From NCBI GenBank assembly GCA_026413225.1, contig JAPMTP010000046.1, positions 62,001 through 126,000 on the forward strand: DNA of 64,000 bases. Reading direction: 5' to 3'. A model generated the notes under the pieces. That model was not told where the DNA came from. It saw nothing but the letters and a program-made list of their open reading frames with translations, and did no database searches. Positions 51,097 to 61,029 of the stretch are shown piece by piece. A program made the position numbers and the translations under genes. The stretch's first letter is position 1, and the number at the start of each line of letters is the position of its first letter. Source of the stretch: Otis tarda. Its lineage: Eukaryota; Chordata; Aves; Otidiformes; Otididae.

Positions 51097-53900
51097 GGGT
51101 ATTTTTTCAGTGGGCACTTCCGTGCAGTTGATGGTAGATATTGAAGCGCTCTTGGTCAGGGAAAGCCCGAAGTCCCAATGTCTGTGGTGCTGTAGGTGCG
51201 GCATCAACGGCCAGTGAGGAGCAGCAAGAGCTTGAGATGCTGGCACTTTTGGTGTGGGAGCAATCTTCCGACGTTCGTACTTTTTAGTACTTTGTCAGTG
51301 GGCGCTTCTGTGCAGTTGATGTTAGACGGCGAAGCGCTATTTGTCACGGAAAGCCCGGAATCCAAATGTCTGTGGTGCTGTAGATGTGGCGACAATGGCC
51401 GGTGAGGAGCAGCAAGAGCTTTACTTGCTGGCACTTTTGCTGTGGGAGCAATCCGTCTGAAGTTCGTACCTTTTATGGGATTAGTATTATTTTTAGTGGG
51501 TGCTCCTATGCAGTTGATGTTAAACGTCGAAGCGCAGTTGGTCAGGGAAAGCCCGGAGCCCCGGTGTCATTGGTGCTGTAGATGTGGTGTGAAGGGTGGG
51601 TGAGGAGCAGCAGGAGCTTGAGTTGCTGGCACTTTTGGTGTGGGAGCAATCGTCCGACTTTCGTACTTTTTAGGGCAATTTTTTTATTGGGTGCTCCTGT
51701 GTATTTGATGGTAAACGTTGAAGCACTGCTCGTCAGCAAAATCCGGCAGCCCAAGTGTCTGTGGTGCTGTAGATGCGGCGTCAGCGGCTGGTTAGGAGCA
51801 GCAAGAGCTTGAGTGGCTGGCACTTTTGGTGTGGGAGCAATCGTCCGATATTCGTGATTTTTCGGGTATTTTTGTAAGTGGGCGGCCCTGTGCAGTTGAC
51901 GGAAAACTAAGAAGCCCTGCTCCCCAGGGAAAGCCCGGAGCACCAATGTCTGTGGTGCTGTAGATGTGGCATCAACGGCCGGTGAGGAGCAGCAAGAGCT
52001 TGAGTTGCTGGCACTTTTGCTGTGGGAGCAATTGTCTGACGTTCGTGATTTTTAGGGTATATTTTAACTGTGTGGCACTGTGCAGTTGATGTTAAGCGTC
52101 GAAGCGCTGTTCGTCAGGGAAAGCCTGGTGCCCCAGTGTCTGTGGTGTTGTAGGTGCGGCAGCAACGGCCGGTGAGTAGCAGCAAGAGATTTAGTTGCTG
52201 GCACTTTTGGTGTGGGACCAATCGTCCGACGTTCATGATTTTTAGGGTATTTTTTCAGGAGCACTTCCGTGCGATTGAAGTAAACGTCGAAGAGCTGTTT
52301 GTCAGGGAAAGACCACAGTCCAAATATCTGTGGTGCTGTAGATGCGGCGTCAACGGCTGGTGAGGGAGCAGCAAGAGTGTTAGTTGCTGGCACTTTTGGT
52401 GTGGGAGCAATCGTCCGACGTTTGTGATTTTCAGGGTATTTTTCACTGGGTCGTCCTATGCAGTTGATGGTAAACGTCGAAGCCCTGCTCCTCAGGGAAA
52501 GCCAGGAGCCCCGGTGTCGGTGGTGCTGTAGATGTGGCGTCAACAGCCGGTGAGAAGCAGCAAGAGCTTGAGTGGCTGGCACTTTGGGTGTGGGAGCAAT
52601 CGTCCGACGTTCGTACTTTTTAGGTTATTGTTCTTAGTGGGTGCTCCTGTGCAGTTGACGGTAAACGTCGAAGCACTGCTCATCAGAGAAAGCCCGGAGC
52701 CCAGTGTCTGTGGTCTTGTAGATGCAGCTTCAACTGCCGGTGCGGAGCAACAAGAGCTTGAGTTGTTGACACTTTCGGTATGGCGGCAATTGTCTGACAT
52801 TCGTGATTTTTAGGGTATTTTTTAAGTTGGTTCTTCCGTGCAGTTGATGTTAAATGTCGACGCGCTGTTCATCAGGGATAGACCAGAGCCCCAATATCTG
52901 TGGTGCTGTAGGTGCGGCGTCAACGGCCGTTGAGGAGGAACAAGAGCTTGAGTTGCTGGCACTTTTGATGCGGGAGCAATCGTTTGACGTTCATGATTTT
53001 TCGGGTATTTTTTAATTGGGCGCTTCCGTGCAGTTGATGGTAAACATAGAAGCACTGTTCGTCAGGGAAACACCGGAGCCCCAGTGTCTGTGGTGCTGTA
53101 GATGCGTTGTGAGCGGCAGGAGAGGAGCAGCAAAGCTTTAGCTGCTGGCACATCTGGTGTGGGAGCAATCGTCTGACGTTCATTATTTTTAGGGTATTTT
53201 TTCAGGGGCACTTCCATGCGATTGATGTACACGTCGAAGCGCTGTTCGTCAGGGAAAGCATGGAGCCCCAATGTCTGTGGTGCTGTAATTGCGGCGTGAA
53301 CAGCCGGTGAGGCGCAGAAAGAGGTTTAGTTGCTGGCACTTTTGGTGTTGGAGCAATCATCTGAGGTTCGTGATTTTTAGGGTATATTTTCTGTGGGCGG
53401 CCCTGTGCAGGAGATGGTAAACGTCAAAGCGCTGTTTGTCAGGGAAAGCCCGGAGCCCCGATGTCTGTGGTGCTGTAGATGCAGCCTCAACGGCCGGTGA
53501 GGAGCAGCAGGAGCTTTAGTTACTGGCACTTTTGGTGTGGCCGCAATCGTCCAATATTTGTACCTTTTGTGGTATTTTTTTTAGTGGGAGCTCCATTGCA
53601 GCTGATGGTAAATGTCGAAGCGCTGTTGCTCTGTGAAATCCCTGAGCGCCAGTGTCTGTGGTGCTGTAGATGCGGCGTCAATGGTCGATGAGCAGTAGCA
53701 ACAGCTTTAGTTGCTGGCACTTTTCGTGTGGGAGCAATCATCTGACATTCGTGATTTTTAGGGTATTTTTTCAGCGGGCTCTTCCGTGCAGTTGATGGTA
53801 AACGTCGAAGCGCTGTTCGTCAGGGAAAGCCCGGAGCCCCAATGTCTGTGGTGTTGTAGATGTGGCGTCAACAACTGTTGAGGAGCAGCAAGAGCTGCTC
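51097..53900 (-). repeat. Subfamily B satellite in inverted orientation (about 15 monomers)
   Basis: At about 51,096 the + array ends after AAAGTGCCACCAACTAAA and the next base starts the reverse complement of a B A-tract (GGGGTATTTTTTCAGTGGGC). From there every monomer is inverted: GAGGAGCAGCAAGAGC-type sites recur near 51,218, 51,402, 51,603, 51,795, 51,985 and so on to 53,880, about every 190 bp. Monomers are diverged and carry small indels. Together with 49,150-51,096 this makes a large imperfect inverted repeat. Open frames here are by-products of the repeat. Confidence 0.93.
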
Positions 53901-53984
53901 ACAGGGCTGCCGGGTTGAAATGGTGGAAAATATCGGAGTCCTGGTGGTCTAGGACTGACCAGGACAATCCCCAACGTCAGACGA
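53901..53984. other. Non-satellite patch with hairpin at orientation switch
   Basis: About 85 bp between the last inverted monomer and the resumed + orientation does not match the satellite consensus. It contains a perfect 8-bp inverted repeat, GTCCTGGT (53,938-53,945) and ACCAGGAC (53,958-53,965), separated by 12 bp. It could be filler DNA or a degraded insertion; I recognise no element. Confidence 0.6.
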
Positions 53985-54239
53985 TTGCTCTGGGCTTCCC
54001 TAGGCCAACAGGACTCTGACATTTGCCACCAAGTCAACCTGGCAGCCCTCTGAGAATAAATCTTTTAAATCCCAAACATCAGACGATTACTCCAACACCA
54101 GAAGTGCCTGCTCTAAAAGTTCTTGCTGCTCCTCACCGACTCTTCCCACCGCATCTACAGGCTCAAAAACATTGGGTCTCTCGGCTTTCCTACACCACCA
54201 GGATTCTGACACTTACTATTGACGTACGGAAATGGACTC
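53985..54239 (+). repeat. Highly diverged + orientation satellite, about 1.3 monomers
   Basis: Recognisable pieces are in + orientation again: CAGACGATTGCTCTGGGC, GACATTTGCCACCAAGTCAA, ATCAGACGATTACTCCAACA, CAGAAGTGCC, TTCTTGCTGCTCCTCACCG and CCGCATCTACAGGCTC, with TTGGGTCTC and GGCTTTCC following. Divergence is clearly greater than in subfamily B. It ends abruptly where the ERV LTR begins. Confidence 0.8.
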
Positions 54240-54268
54240 TGTAACTCGGAAGTTATAAACTAGGTATG

Positions 54269-54274
54269 TTTATT
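54269..54274 (-). terminator. Polyadenylation signal of the ERV LTR
   Basis: AATAAA on the minus strand (TTTATT on +), about 65-75 bp downstream of the LTR TATA box and about 30 bp before the LTR end, as expected for R. Confidence 0.65.
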
Positions 54275-54339
54275 GCATGCAGATGCACGGGGGATCGCTC
54301 CACCACAAGCGTGCATGCCCGAGGTAGCAAACCATCCCA

Positions 54340-54347
54340 TTTTTATA
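54340..54347 (-). promoter_or_regulatory. TATA box of the ERV LTR
   Basis: TATAAAAA on the minus strand (TGTATAAAAATGG context). The CR1 fragment lies just upstream of it in the LTR's sense, so it separates the core promoter from U3 sequences. Confidence 0.6.
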
Positions 54348-54365
54348 CAATAAAACAATGAAGGA

Positions 54366-55061
54366 CTCCCGAGAAGGACTTGGGAGTGGTGGTGGACGAG
54401 AAGCTCAACATGAGCTGGCAATGCACCCTTGCGGCCCAGAAGGCCAACCGCATCCTGGGCTGCATCAAGAGGAGCGTGGCCAGCAGGTCGAGGGAGGTGA
54501 TTCTCCCCCTCTACTCTGCCCTGGTGAGACCCCATCTGGAGTACTGTGTCCAGTTCTGGAGCCCCCAACACAAGAAGGACATGGACCAGTTGGAGAAGGT
54601 CCAGAGGAGGGCCAGGAAGATGATAAAAGGGCTGGAGCACCTCTCGTATGAGGACAGGCTGAGAGAATTGGGGCTGTTCAGCCTGGAGAAGAGGAGGCTC
54701 TGGGGAGACCTGATAGCGGTCTTCCAGTACCTCAAGGGGGCCTACAAGAAAGATGGGGAAAGGCTGTTTAGTAGGGCCTGTTGCAATAGGACGAGGGGTA
54801 ATGGTTTTAAAATAGAGGTGGGTAGATTTAGATTGGAAATTAGGAAAAATTTTTTACGATGCGAGTTATAGGACACTGGAACAGGTTGCCCAGAAAGGTG
54901 GTGGAGGCCCCATCCCTGGAGACGTTCAAGGCCAGGCTGGATGAGGCTCTGAGCAACCTGATCTAGTCAGGGATGTCCCTGCTCCTTGCAGGGGGTTGGA
55001 CTAGATGACCTTTGAAGGTCCCTTCCAACTCTAACCATTCTATGATTCTCTGATTCTATGA
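54366..55061 (+). mobile_element. CR1 LINE 3' fragment inserted in the ERV LTR
   Basis: About 700 bp of a CR1 3' end on the + strand, starting in the C-terminal part of ORF2 (GAAGGACTTGGGAGTGGTGG) and ending in the CR1 tail (TCTATGATTCTCTGATTCTATGA). An open stretch at 54,380-54,871 reads the same C-terminal region as the two larger CR1 copies ([19 protein letters not shown] and onward) but with many substitutions, and it loses frame near 54,870. It belongs to a different, more diverged CR1 copy. LTR sequence resumes on both sides; I see no clear target duplication. Confidence 0.9.
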
Positions 55062-55542
55062 ATATTCAATTGACGCCTATACATATTCATTACCTAAACC
55101 CGCCTACTCTCGCTTCGTATGCTAATTAGCTTATCAGTCCTTCGCACTTGCACAAATTCTCCCTATAATTGTGGGCAGGGGTCTTCGGTGGTCCTTGGGA
55201 TGAAGGCCGTAGGTCTTCTTCATAGTGTACTTTTCACCTTTAGCCTAGAATGCAATGATCCTGCAAGCTTGCAGTGTTCTTATCAGCTTGAGCTGATTCA
55301 TGTCCTTGTTAACCATCTGTTTTCCTTTAGCAAGGAGGTTTATAGACGTATTTGTGACACATGCCATCCTGGTTTTGAATTCTTGTTCTTTCTAATCACT
55401 CCCTTGAGATAATGCGAGACTGTTTCTCACTCCTTACAAATGAGTCCTTCGTCAGGAAAAGAAAAAAAAAACAGACTTCCTCCTCCATTAACTGTTTCTC
55501 TAAGCTCTATGGTTACGTGACTATGTTTTATAACTATATTCT

Positions 55543-55988
55543 TGTCCTGGTTCTGGCTAGGATAGAGTTAATATTCCCCTGAGCTGGGTGGAGAACTGAA
55601 GCTGGTAGCTCCAATGGCTGGGATAGTTAACTAATTAGCTAACAGCTGGGGTTAATTTACCCAAATTAGCCAAAGGGCTATTCCATCCCATCTGACATCA
55701 TGCTCAGTATATAAGTGAGGAGGGTGCTGAAGGGAGCCTCCTGCTACTTGGAAGGAACTAAGTGTGGAGCTTTCTTGTAAGCCATTACACTGTATTTGTA
55801 TTGCATCACTGTTTTGTTTTCTTCTGTCATTACTGTTAAATTTACTTTTTGTTCAATCTCAACCCACGTGTTTGGTTTTTTTCCTGGTTTTCTTGTGTTT
55901 ACCAAATCTCCCCCTGTTCTCTTGGAGGGGGGCGGGGAGTGAGAGAGAGACTGCATAGTCTGGTCCCGATTGGGGCTGAACTACAGCA
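55543..55988 (+). mobile_element. ERVL-type solo LTR with perfect 5-bp target duplication
   Basis: A 446-bp element beginning TGTCCTGGTTCTGGCTAGG and ending CTGAACTACAGCA, flanked on both sides by ATTCT (55,538-55,542 and 55,989-55,993). The GGCTAGGATAGAGTTAAT start, the CCATCTGACATCATGCTCAG block before a TATA box, the CTCAACCCACG block and the G-rich GGGAGTGAGAGAGAGACTGC tail are typical of avian ERVL LTRs. No internal sequence remains, so it is a solo LTR left by LTR-LTR recombination. It sits inside the older ERV LTR. Confidence 0.9.
55708..55714 (+). promoter_or_regulatory. TATA box of the ERVL solo LTR
   Basis: TATATAA within CTCAGTATATAAGTGAGG, in the usual position of this LTR family about 165 bp from its start. 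Confidence 0.7.
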
Positions 55989-56060
55989 ATTCTTTAAGTG
56001 CATACATATATAGTTGTGATTAACTTATTGTCCCCATTTCTACGTGGTCCCCTATATCAA

Positions 56061-56072
56061 TCCCCCCTTTTT
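56061..56072 (-). other. Polypurine tract of the ERV
   Basis: AAAAAGGGGGGA on the minus strand, immediately upstream of the 3' LTR in the element's sense. It is the plus-strand primer site in retroviral reverse transcription and fixes the LTR boundary at 56,059-56,060. Confidence 0.85.
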
Positions 56073-56168
56073 ATCAATCACACTAAGTAAATTCTTTTAC
56101 TTAAACAGTTTCCCTGAATGATATGAAGCATCATACACGGTTTTGTTTGGGGGCGGGGGGGAGCCTAA
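56073..56168 (-). other. ERV 3' untranslated region between env and polypurine tract
   Basis: About 95 bp of ERV sequence between the second ERVL-type LTR and the polypurine tract. It includes a C/G-rich run (GGGGGCGGGGGGG on +). No coding potential is seen. Confidence 0.5.
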
Positions 56169-56986
56169 TGTGGTAGCTTCTGTAGGAAACTGCTATAAGT
56201 CGCTCCCCTTTGTTCAGTGGATTCGGCCAGGCCTAGGGCGGACCCGCTGCTGGCCAAAGCTGAGCCGATTGGTAGCCGAATGTTCTGTGATAACGCCTCT
56301 GCGATAACATATGTAAGAAGGGGAAAACAGAAGAAAAAAAAAAAGAGAGAAGAGAAGATGTGAAGAAGCTGAGCGGGGGCAGAGGCACAGAGGGGGAGGC
56401 ACAGGCCTCATGGGCCTTGCAGGCCTCACCCTCTGGCCTCTCGCCAGGCTGCTGACTGCGCCCGAATCGGCCCGTGGAGGCCCCGCTGGGACAGCCATTC
56501 TGGAGAGACTGCACTCCGTGGAAGAGATGACCCACGCCAGAGCAGTTTCACGAAGGACTGTGATGTATGGGAGGGACCCCACAACAGGGCAGGGGAGGAA
56601 TGTGAGGAGTTCTTCCCCCGACCATGAAGCAGCGGCGTAAAACAACGTGTGATGAACTGACCGCAATCCCCATTCCCTCTTCCCTTTCCTGTGCAACTCG
56701 GGGGGGGAAGGTAGTAGAGATAATGTTAAGCTTGGGAAGAGGGAGGGGTGGAGGGAGGTTATCTTGTTCTCTGTCTCATTATCTTGCTGTTTGTAGTAAT
56801 AAATGAATAGTTTTCCCCAAGAGGAGTCTGTTTTGCCCGTAACGGTAACTTTAAGGATTTCTCCCTGTCCTTATGTCAAACCTCGAGCCGTTTTTCTTTA
56901 TATTATCTCCCCCTGTTCTCTTGGAGGGTGGGGGGAGTGAGCGAGAGACTGCGTAGTCTGGTCGTGATCGGGGCACAGTTACGACA
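56169..56986 (+). mobile_element. Second ERVL-type LTR inserted in the ERV 3' region
   Basis: Begins TGTGGTAGCTTCTGTAGG and ends CAGTTACGACA, 818 bp. Its 3' tail (about 56,900-56,986, CTCCCCCTGTTCTCTTGGAGG and GAGTGAGCGAGAGACTGCG) closely matches the tail of the solo LTR at 55,900-55,988, while the rest differs, so it is a related but distinct LTR family. A polyadenylation signal AATAAA is at 56,798-56,803. The flanks (CCTAA and GTGTT) do not match, so either the ends are slightly misplaced or the target duplication has decayed. Open frames inside it look spurious. Confidence 0.78.
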
Positions 56987-57548
56987 GTGTTACTTTCTTA
57001 AACATTCTCCAAACCCATAGGTACAGCATAATAGTTAATATTAATAAAATTCCTAAGCTAATCAAGAAGATCACAACAGGGGGCACCGTAGTATTAAGGA
57101 TCCCTGTTGCCTCTGTCCCAGCCCCACTCATGCCCTGAGTACATTTCCATTTCATGCATAACCACAGCGGCCAAGTTTAAGCCCGACCATTTAAAAGGTG
57201 GTCCCATGCTTCCTGTAAACCCAAGGTAGGCGTGAGACCACAGCCATTTGGTGTCCTTTTGATTACAAGTTAGTGGTAAGATGCAGGAAAATATTGTAAG
57301 ACCAACCACAATTCCAGTTAAACAATTGGTCATTTTAGGATTTAGTTGTTCTAGTGGATTAGTACAGCTACTTCTGTAGATAATGTACTGCCTTCTGTGA
57401 CCTCCTAAAATGGGTTTTATATTTCCTATAATAAAATGACAAATAAGACATAAACTGCACCGATGGCAGATTTGGGTGAGATTAGTTACTGGCCGGTCCT
57501 GGTTTCTTTGTCCGGTATCGTTTGCTGTGGTGTCCCACCGGTTCACTA
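56987..57548 (-). pseudogene. env: ERV env remnant: leader and membrane anchor only
   Basis: A minus-strand stretch overlapping the end of integrase, as env usually does in this group. The open part (57,094-57,546, 150 residues) holds a signal-peptide-like hydrophobic segment (about residues 71-95, containing GIVVGLTIFSCILPLTC). About 500 bp into the remnant, in a different frame at about 57,000-57,090, a second strongly hydrophobic stretch (VVIFLISLGILLILTIML followed by basic residues) looks like the transmembrane anchor and start of the cytoplasmic tail. An intact env of this class is typically well over 450 residues, so nearly all of the surface subunit and the ectodomain of the transmembrane subunit are deleted. 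It is non-functional. Confidence 0.65.
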
Positions 57549-58534
57549 CTGCTTTTGGCTCACATACTTGTTACCCACATTGTTCCTGCCCTTATCCGTT
57601 CGAACGAGTTTAAGTCTCAAGTCTTCGTTGTTGTCTGGAGTTACTTTCCGCAAGGTTGCAGAGGCTCTCTTGATCCGAGTATGGTGTATGCAGGAGTTCT
57701 GTCCCTCTACCTTAATTGCCATGTAGGTGGTGAGGAGGACTTGAAAAGGTCCGGTCCACTGTGGTTCCGGGGTTTTTTCTGTAAGAGACTGAACATATAT
57801 ATAGTCCCCTGGTTGTCTATCATGAACAGGCCCATCCAGACCCCTACTACGTGTTCCCATTACATGTTTTTCAATTCTTTTTAATTGTTTGTTTAGTGCC
57901 ACCATATAGGAGGTCATTATTTCTTCACCAATTTGTGAAGATGTTCCCTTTTGTACCCCATAGGGTCGGCCATATAGAATTTCGAGTGGACTAAGCCCTT
58001 CTCTTGCTCTTGGTCTGGTTCGTATTCGTATAAGAGCTAATGGTAAAGCCTGAGGCCAAGTTAGATTAGTTTCCTGACCCAACTTGACAATCTGTTGTTT
58101 GATTAGGTGATTCATTTTCTCCACCTGGCCACCTGATTGTGGTCGGTAAGAGGTATGTAATTGCCAATCTATCCCTAGATGGTGGCTAATTTCTTGTACT
58201 ACTCTGGACACAAAATGTGGTCCTCTATCCGAGGACATTACCGCTGGGACTCCAAACCTAGGTACTATTTCCTGGAGCAGTATTTTGGTTACTTCCCGGG
58301 CTTTAGCAGTTCTGCATGGGGAAGCTTCTGGCCAGCCTGAAAAGGTATCAGTAAGTACTACTAAGTATCGGTACCCCTTTTCTAGGGAGTTCTGAGAAAT
58401 CAATCTGCCAATGTTGTCCCGGACCATTCCCCTTTCCGATTTTTTTCAAGTTTCGGCCCTTTTACAACTTTAGGATTAGTCTGGAGACAAAGATCACATT
58501 GTTGACTTACTTGTCTAACGGTAGTGTATAAGTT
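57546..58534 (-). pseudogene. pol: ERV integrase, frameshifted
   Basis: The main open part (57,546-58,427, 293 residues) carries most of the catalytic core: VLTDTFSGWPEA (about 24-35), the second catalytic Asp in SSDRGPHF (Asp67) and the Glu of GGQVEKMNHLIK (Glu103). The C-terminal domain has the gammaretroviral WTGPFQVLLTTY motif. The first catalytic Asp, in a QIDF context near 58,395, lies in another frame because of an indel near 58,380. The zinc-binding CDLC pair (near 58,490) is in yet another stretch. In a live virus this protein joins viral DNA to the host genome; here it is broken in at least two places. Confidence 0.9.
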
Positions 58535-59941
58535 TCATGCTATTATGTTCCTGATGAGATCTTTATATAGGGCTTCTGCCCCGCCCCCCCCCCCCCCCCA
58601 GTGTCTTTTTCTATGTTCTTCCCGGACTACTGACCATACCATGTAGGAGGGAATTACTACCCTCCCGTGTGAGGGGTAGTAATTGGCCCACCCTTCCTCA
58701 TTATATGATCCCTTTAGATCATTAATAAGTTTGCCGTCTTCCTTTGTGTATTCTGGTTTACCTTCTAGCAATACCTGTCCATCAGGTATTAGCGCACCCT
58801 CTACCTTGATTGTTTCTCTAGCTGCTTGTTTTGCTTCCCTATCTGCCAGCTCATTTCCTCTTTCCAATTCTGTGCTCACTTTCTGGTGTGCTTTAATATG
58901 CATAATTGCCACCTTTTCGGGAAGTTGGACTGCATTCAGGATTTTCAAAATCTCTTCTGTGTGTTTGATGGTTTTGCCATGAGAATTTAACAGTCCTCTT
59001 TCCTTCCATATTGCTCCACGGGCATGTACCACCCCAAAGGCATAATTAGAGTCAGTCCAAATGTTTACAGTCCTTCCCTGGGCTCTCTCCAGGGCTCGGG
59101 TAAGGGCTATGATCTCGGCCTTTTGGGCCGAGACGTCGGCTGATAGTCGCCTGGACTCTATCACCTTTTCGAAAGTGGTATCAGCATATCCGGAATGCCA
59201 CCTTCCATTTAACATATAGCTGCTTCCATCGGTGAACCAATGTTCGGCTCCATCAATAGGGACATCTTTAAGATCCGTTCGACTAGAATACATGGTTTCA
59301 ATTGTTTCCAAGCAGTCATGACTCACTGACTCCCCGATGTTCCCATCAAGGAATGAGGCCGGATTGATGATGTTTGTGGTCACGATTTCAACATCATCCT
59401 GTTCAACCATTATAGCTTGATATTTCAGGAACCTTTGTGGGGAAAGCCAACGCCCTCCTTTTGCTTCAAGGACCGCAGATACAGTATGGGAAACTAGGAC
59501 AGTCATTTTCTGGCCTAGAGTGAACTTTTGGGCTTCTTGAATGTTTAGAATGACAGCTGCTACTGCTCTCAGACAGCTGGGCCACCCTTTCGCAGCGGCA
59601 TCCAGCTGTTTGGAGAAGTATGCTACCGCCCATCTGTATGGTCCCAAATCTTGTGCCAATATTCCTAGTGCCATTCCTTGTTTTTCGTGGGAAAATAGAA
59701 AAAATGGCTTACTCACATCAGGAAGTCCCAATGCTGGTGCCGACATCAGGGCTTTCTTCAGCTGATGGAAGGCTCGATCTGACTCAGCATCCCACTGGAG
59801 ATCCTTTTGGTTAGCTGCTATCAGGGAATATAGGGGCTTAATAAGCAGACCATAATCACATATCCAAAGTCGGCACCACCCCGTCATTCCTAAGAATGTC
59901 CGTAGTTCCTTTATAGTTCGTGGTCGGGGGGGGGTTGGCAT
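58535..59941 (-). pseudogene. pol: ERV pol: RT thumb/connection, RNase H and start of integrase
   Basis: The longest open stretch of the element, 468 residues. The N-terminal part (KELRTFLGMTGWCRLWI, about 11-27) is the end of the reverse-transcriptase thumb region. The connection follows, then RNase H with all four acidic catalytic residues: Asp238 (FTDGSS), Glu276 (KAEIIAL), Asp297 (WTDSNYAFG) and Asp367 (NELADREA). The end enters the integrase zinc-binding region (EEHRKRHW), followed by a run of glycines coded by a long G/C homopolymer (58,583-58,600 on +). The frame is lost after that. The start given is only where the open frame begins, next to a run of C; it is not a natural start. Confidence 0.92.
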
Positions 59942-61026
59942 ATGGCCTCTTTCCGGGCTTGTCCTAGGATCTGTTGTCCGACACTGATCTTGTACCCCAG
60001 GTGACCTGGGGTTGTAACAACACCTGTGCCTTTTTCTTAGAAACCCGATATCCCTGTAGTCTTAGGAAATTTAACAGACTCACGGTCCAAATGACACAGG
60101 ATTCTTTGGTCCTGGTTGCAATAAGAAGGTCGTCTACATATTGTAACACCTTCCCTTCTTCTGATGGTGGTTCCCATGATTCCAAGTCCTTTGCTAGCTG
60201 ATTCCCAAAAAACCGTGGGGCTATTTTTAAACCCCTGCGGCAACACCGTCCATGTGAGCTGGGTCTTTCGACCACTTTTGGGATTTTCCCATTCGAAAGC
60301 AAAACTTTTCTGGCTGGCTTCGTGGAGAGGGAGGCAAAAGAAAGCATCTTTTAAATCTAGGACGGTAAACCAAGCTAAATCAGGTTTTAGCGTGGTTAAT
60401 AGGGAATAGGTGTTAGCTACCACAGGGTATAGGTCCGCTGTTATTTTGTTGATGGCTCTTAAGTCTTGAACTATCCTATAGGACCCATCAGGTTTCTTAA
60501 CTAGAAGGATAGGTGTATTGAATTCTGACTCACATTCTTTTAGTAGTCTTAGTTCTATGAACCGCTCTATGATTGGACAAATTCCTTCCCTATCTTCCAT
60601 TTTCGGTGGGTATTGTTTGATCCTTATGGCACTCTGTCCCTCCTTTAGTTTTACTATTATTGGAGGTGCGTTCTTTGCTCGTCCCGGTATATCGGTTGCC
60701 CAGACTCCGGGATATACTTGGTCAACAATTCTTGCACCAATTTCTCCTGTTGCAGGGGTACTGACCAAGGATAGACTCATAATTTGAACGTATTGGTGAT
60801 CATTTACCTCCAGAGTAACTTCCCCTTGCTTAAATTTGATTGTTGCTTCTAGTTGTTCTAATAAATCCCTAGCAAGAAGGGCCTTTGGAGAATTTGGCAT
60901 ATACAGAAATTTATGGATCCCCACTTGCTTCCCCAATTTGTATTTTAAGGATCTGCAAAAGTAAGCCTCTTCAGCCTGGCCTGTCGCACCTTTCACTGTA
61001 ATATAATCATTTTCCAGAGGCATCAA
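59942..61026 (-). pseudogene. pol: ERV pol: end of protease and reverse transcriptase fingers/palm, frameshifted
   Basis: The open part 60,037-61,026 (329 residues) begins just after a stop in protease. It covers the end of protease (LLARDLLEQL) and the reverse transcriptase N-terminus with VKKPDGSYRIVQDLRAIN, motif A VLDLKDAFFCLPL and motif B LPQGFKNSPTVFWE. Near 60,150-60,240 the frame changes, and motif C YVDD lies in the next frame at 60,129-60,140 (open 59,964-60,347). Further shifts occur between about 60,000 and 59,930 beside a run of C. All reverse transcriptase motifs are still recognisable, but no single frame links them. Confidence 0.92.
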
Positions 61027-61029
61027 AGC

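Larger units (their letters stand above)
54240..56059 (-). mobile_element. 3' LTR of the ERV, split by two later insertions
   Basis: On the + strand the LTR runs from TGTAACTCGG (54,240) to CCTATATCA (56,059), giving minus-strand ends TG...CA. The right end abuts a classical polypurine tract, which fixes that boundary. Removing the CR1 piece (about 700 bp) and the ERVL solo LTR with its target duplication (451 bp) leaves about 670 bp, a normal LTR length. A TATA box and a polyadenylation signal lie close together near the low-coordinate end, leaving a short R-U5. The left boundary is inferred from the TG dinucleotide and the change to satellite. Confidence 0.75.

Noticed and set aside
54240-55438. 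Shorter ERV LTR ending at TCCTTACA (55,438), giving TGTAA...TTACA ends
   Set aside because: No purine tract adjoins it, whereas a perfect polypurine tract adjoins the TG...CA boundary at 56,059, so the longer LTR is preferred.
56214-56806. Open frames of up to 160 codons inside the second ERVL-type LTR
   Set aside because: Low-complexity, GC- and purine-rich LTR sequence with no recognisable domain; overlapping frames on both strands.
55543-56986. The two ERVL-type LTRs as the paired LTRs of one provirus
   Set aside because: They match only in the 3' tail of about 85 bp, differ in length (446 and 818 bp), and the first has its own perfect target duplication. The DNA between them is the older ERV's LTR start and polypurine tract.
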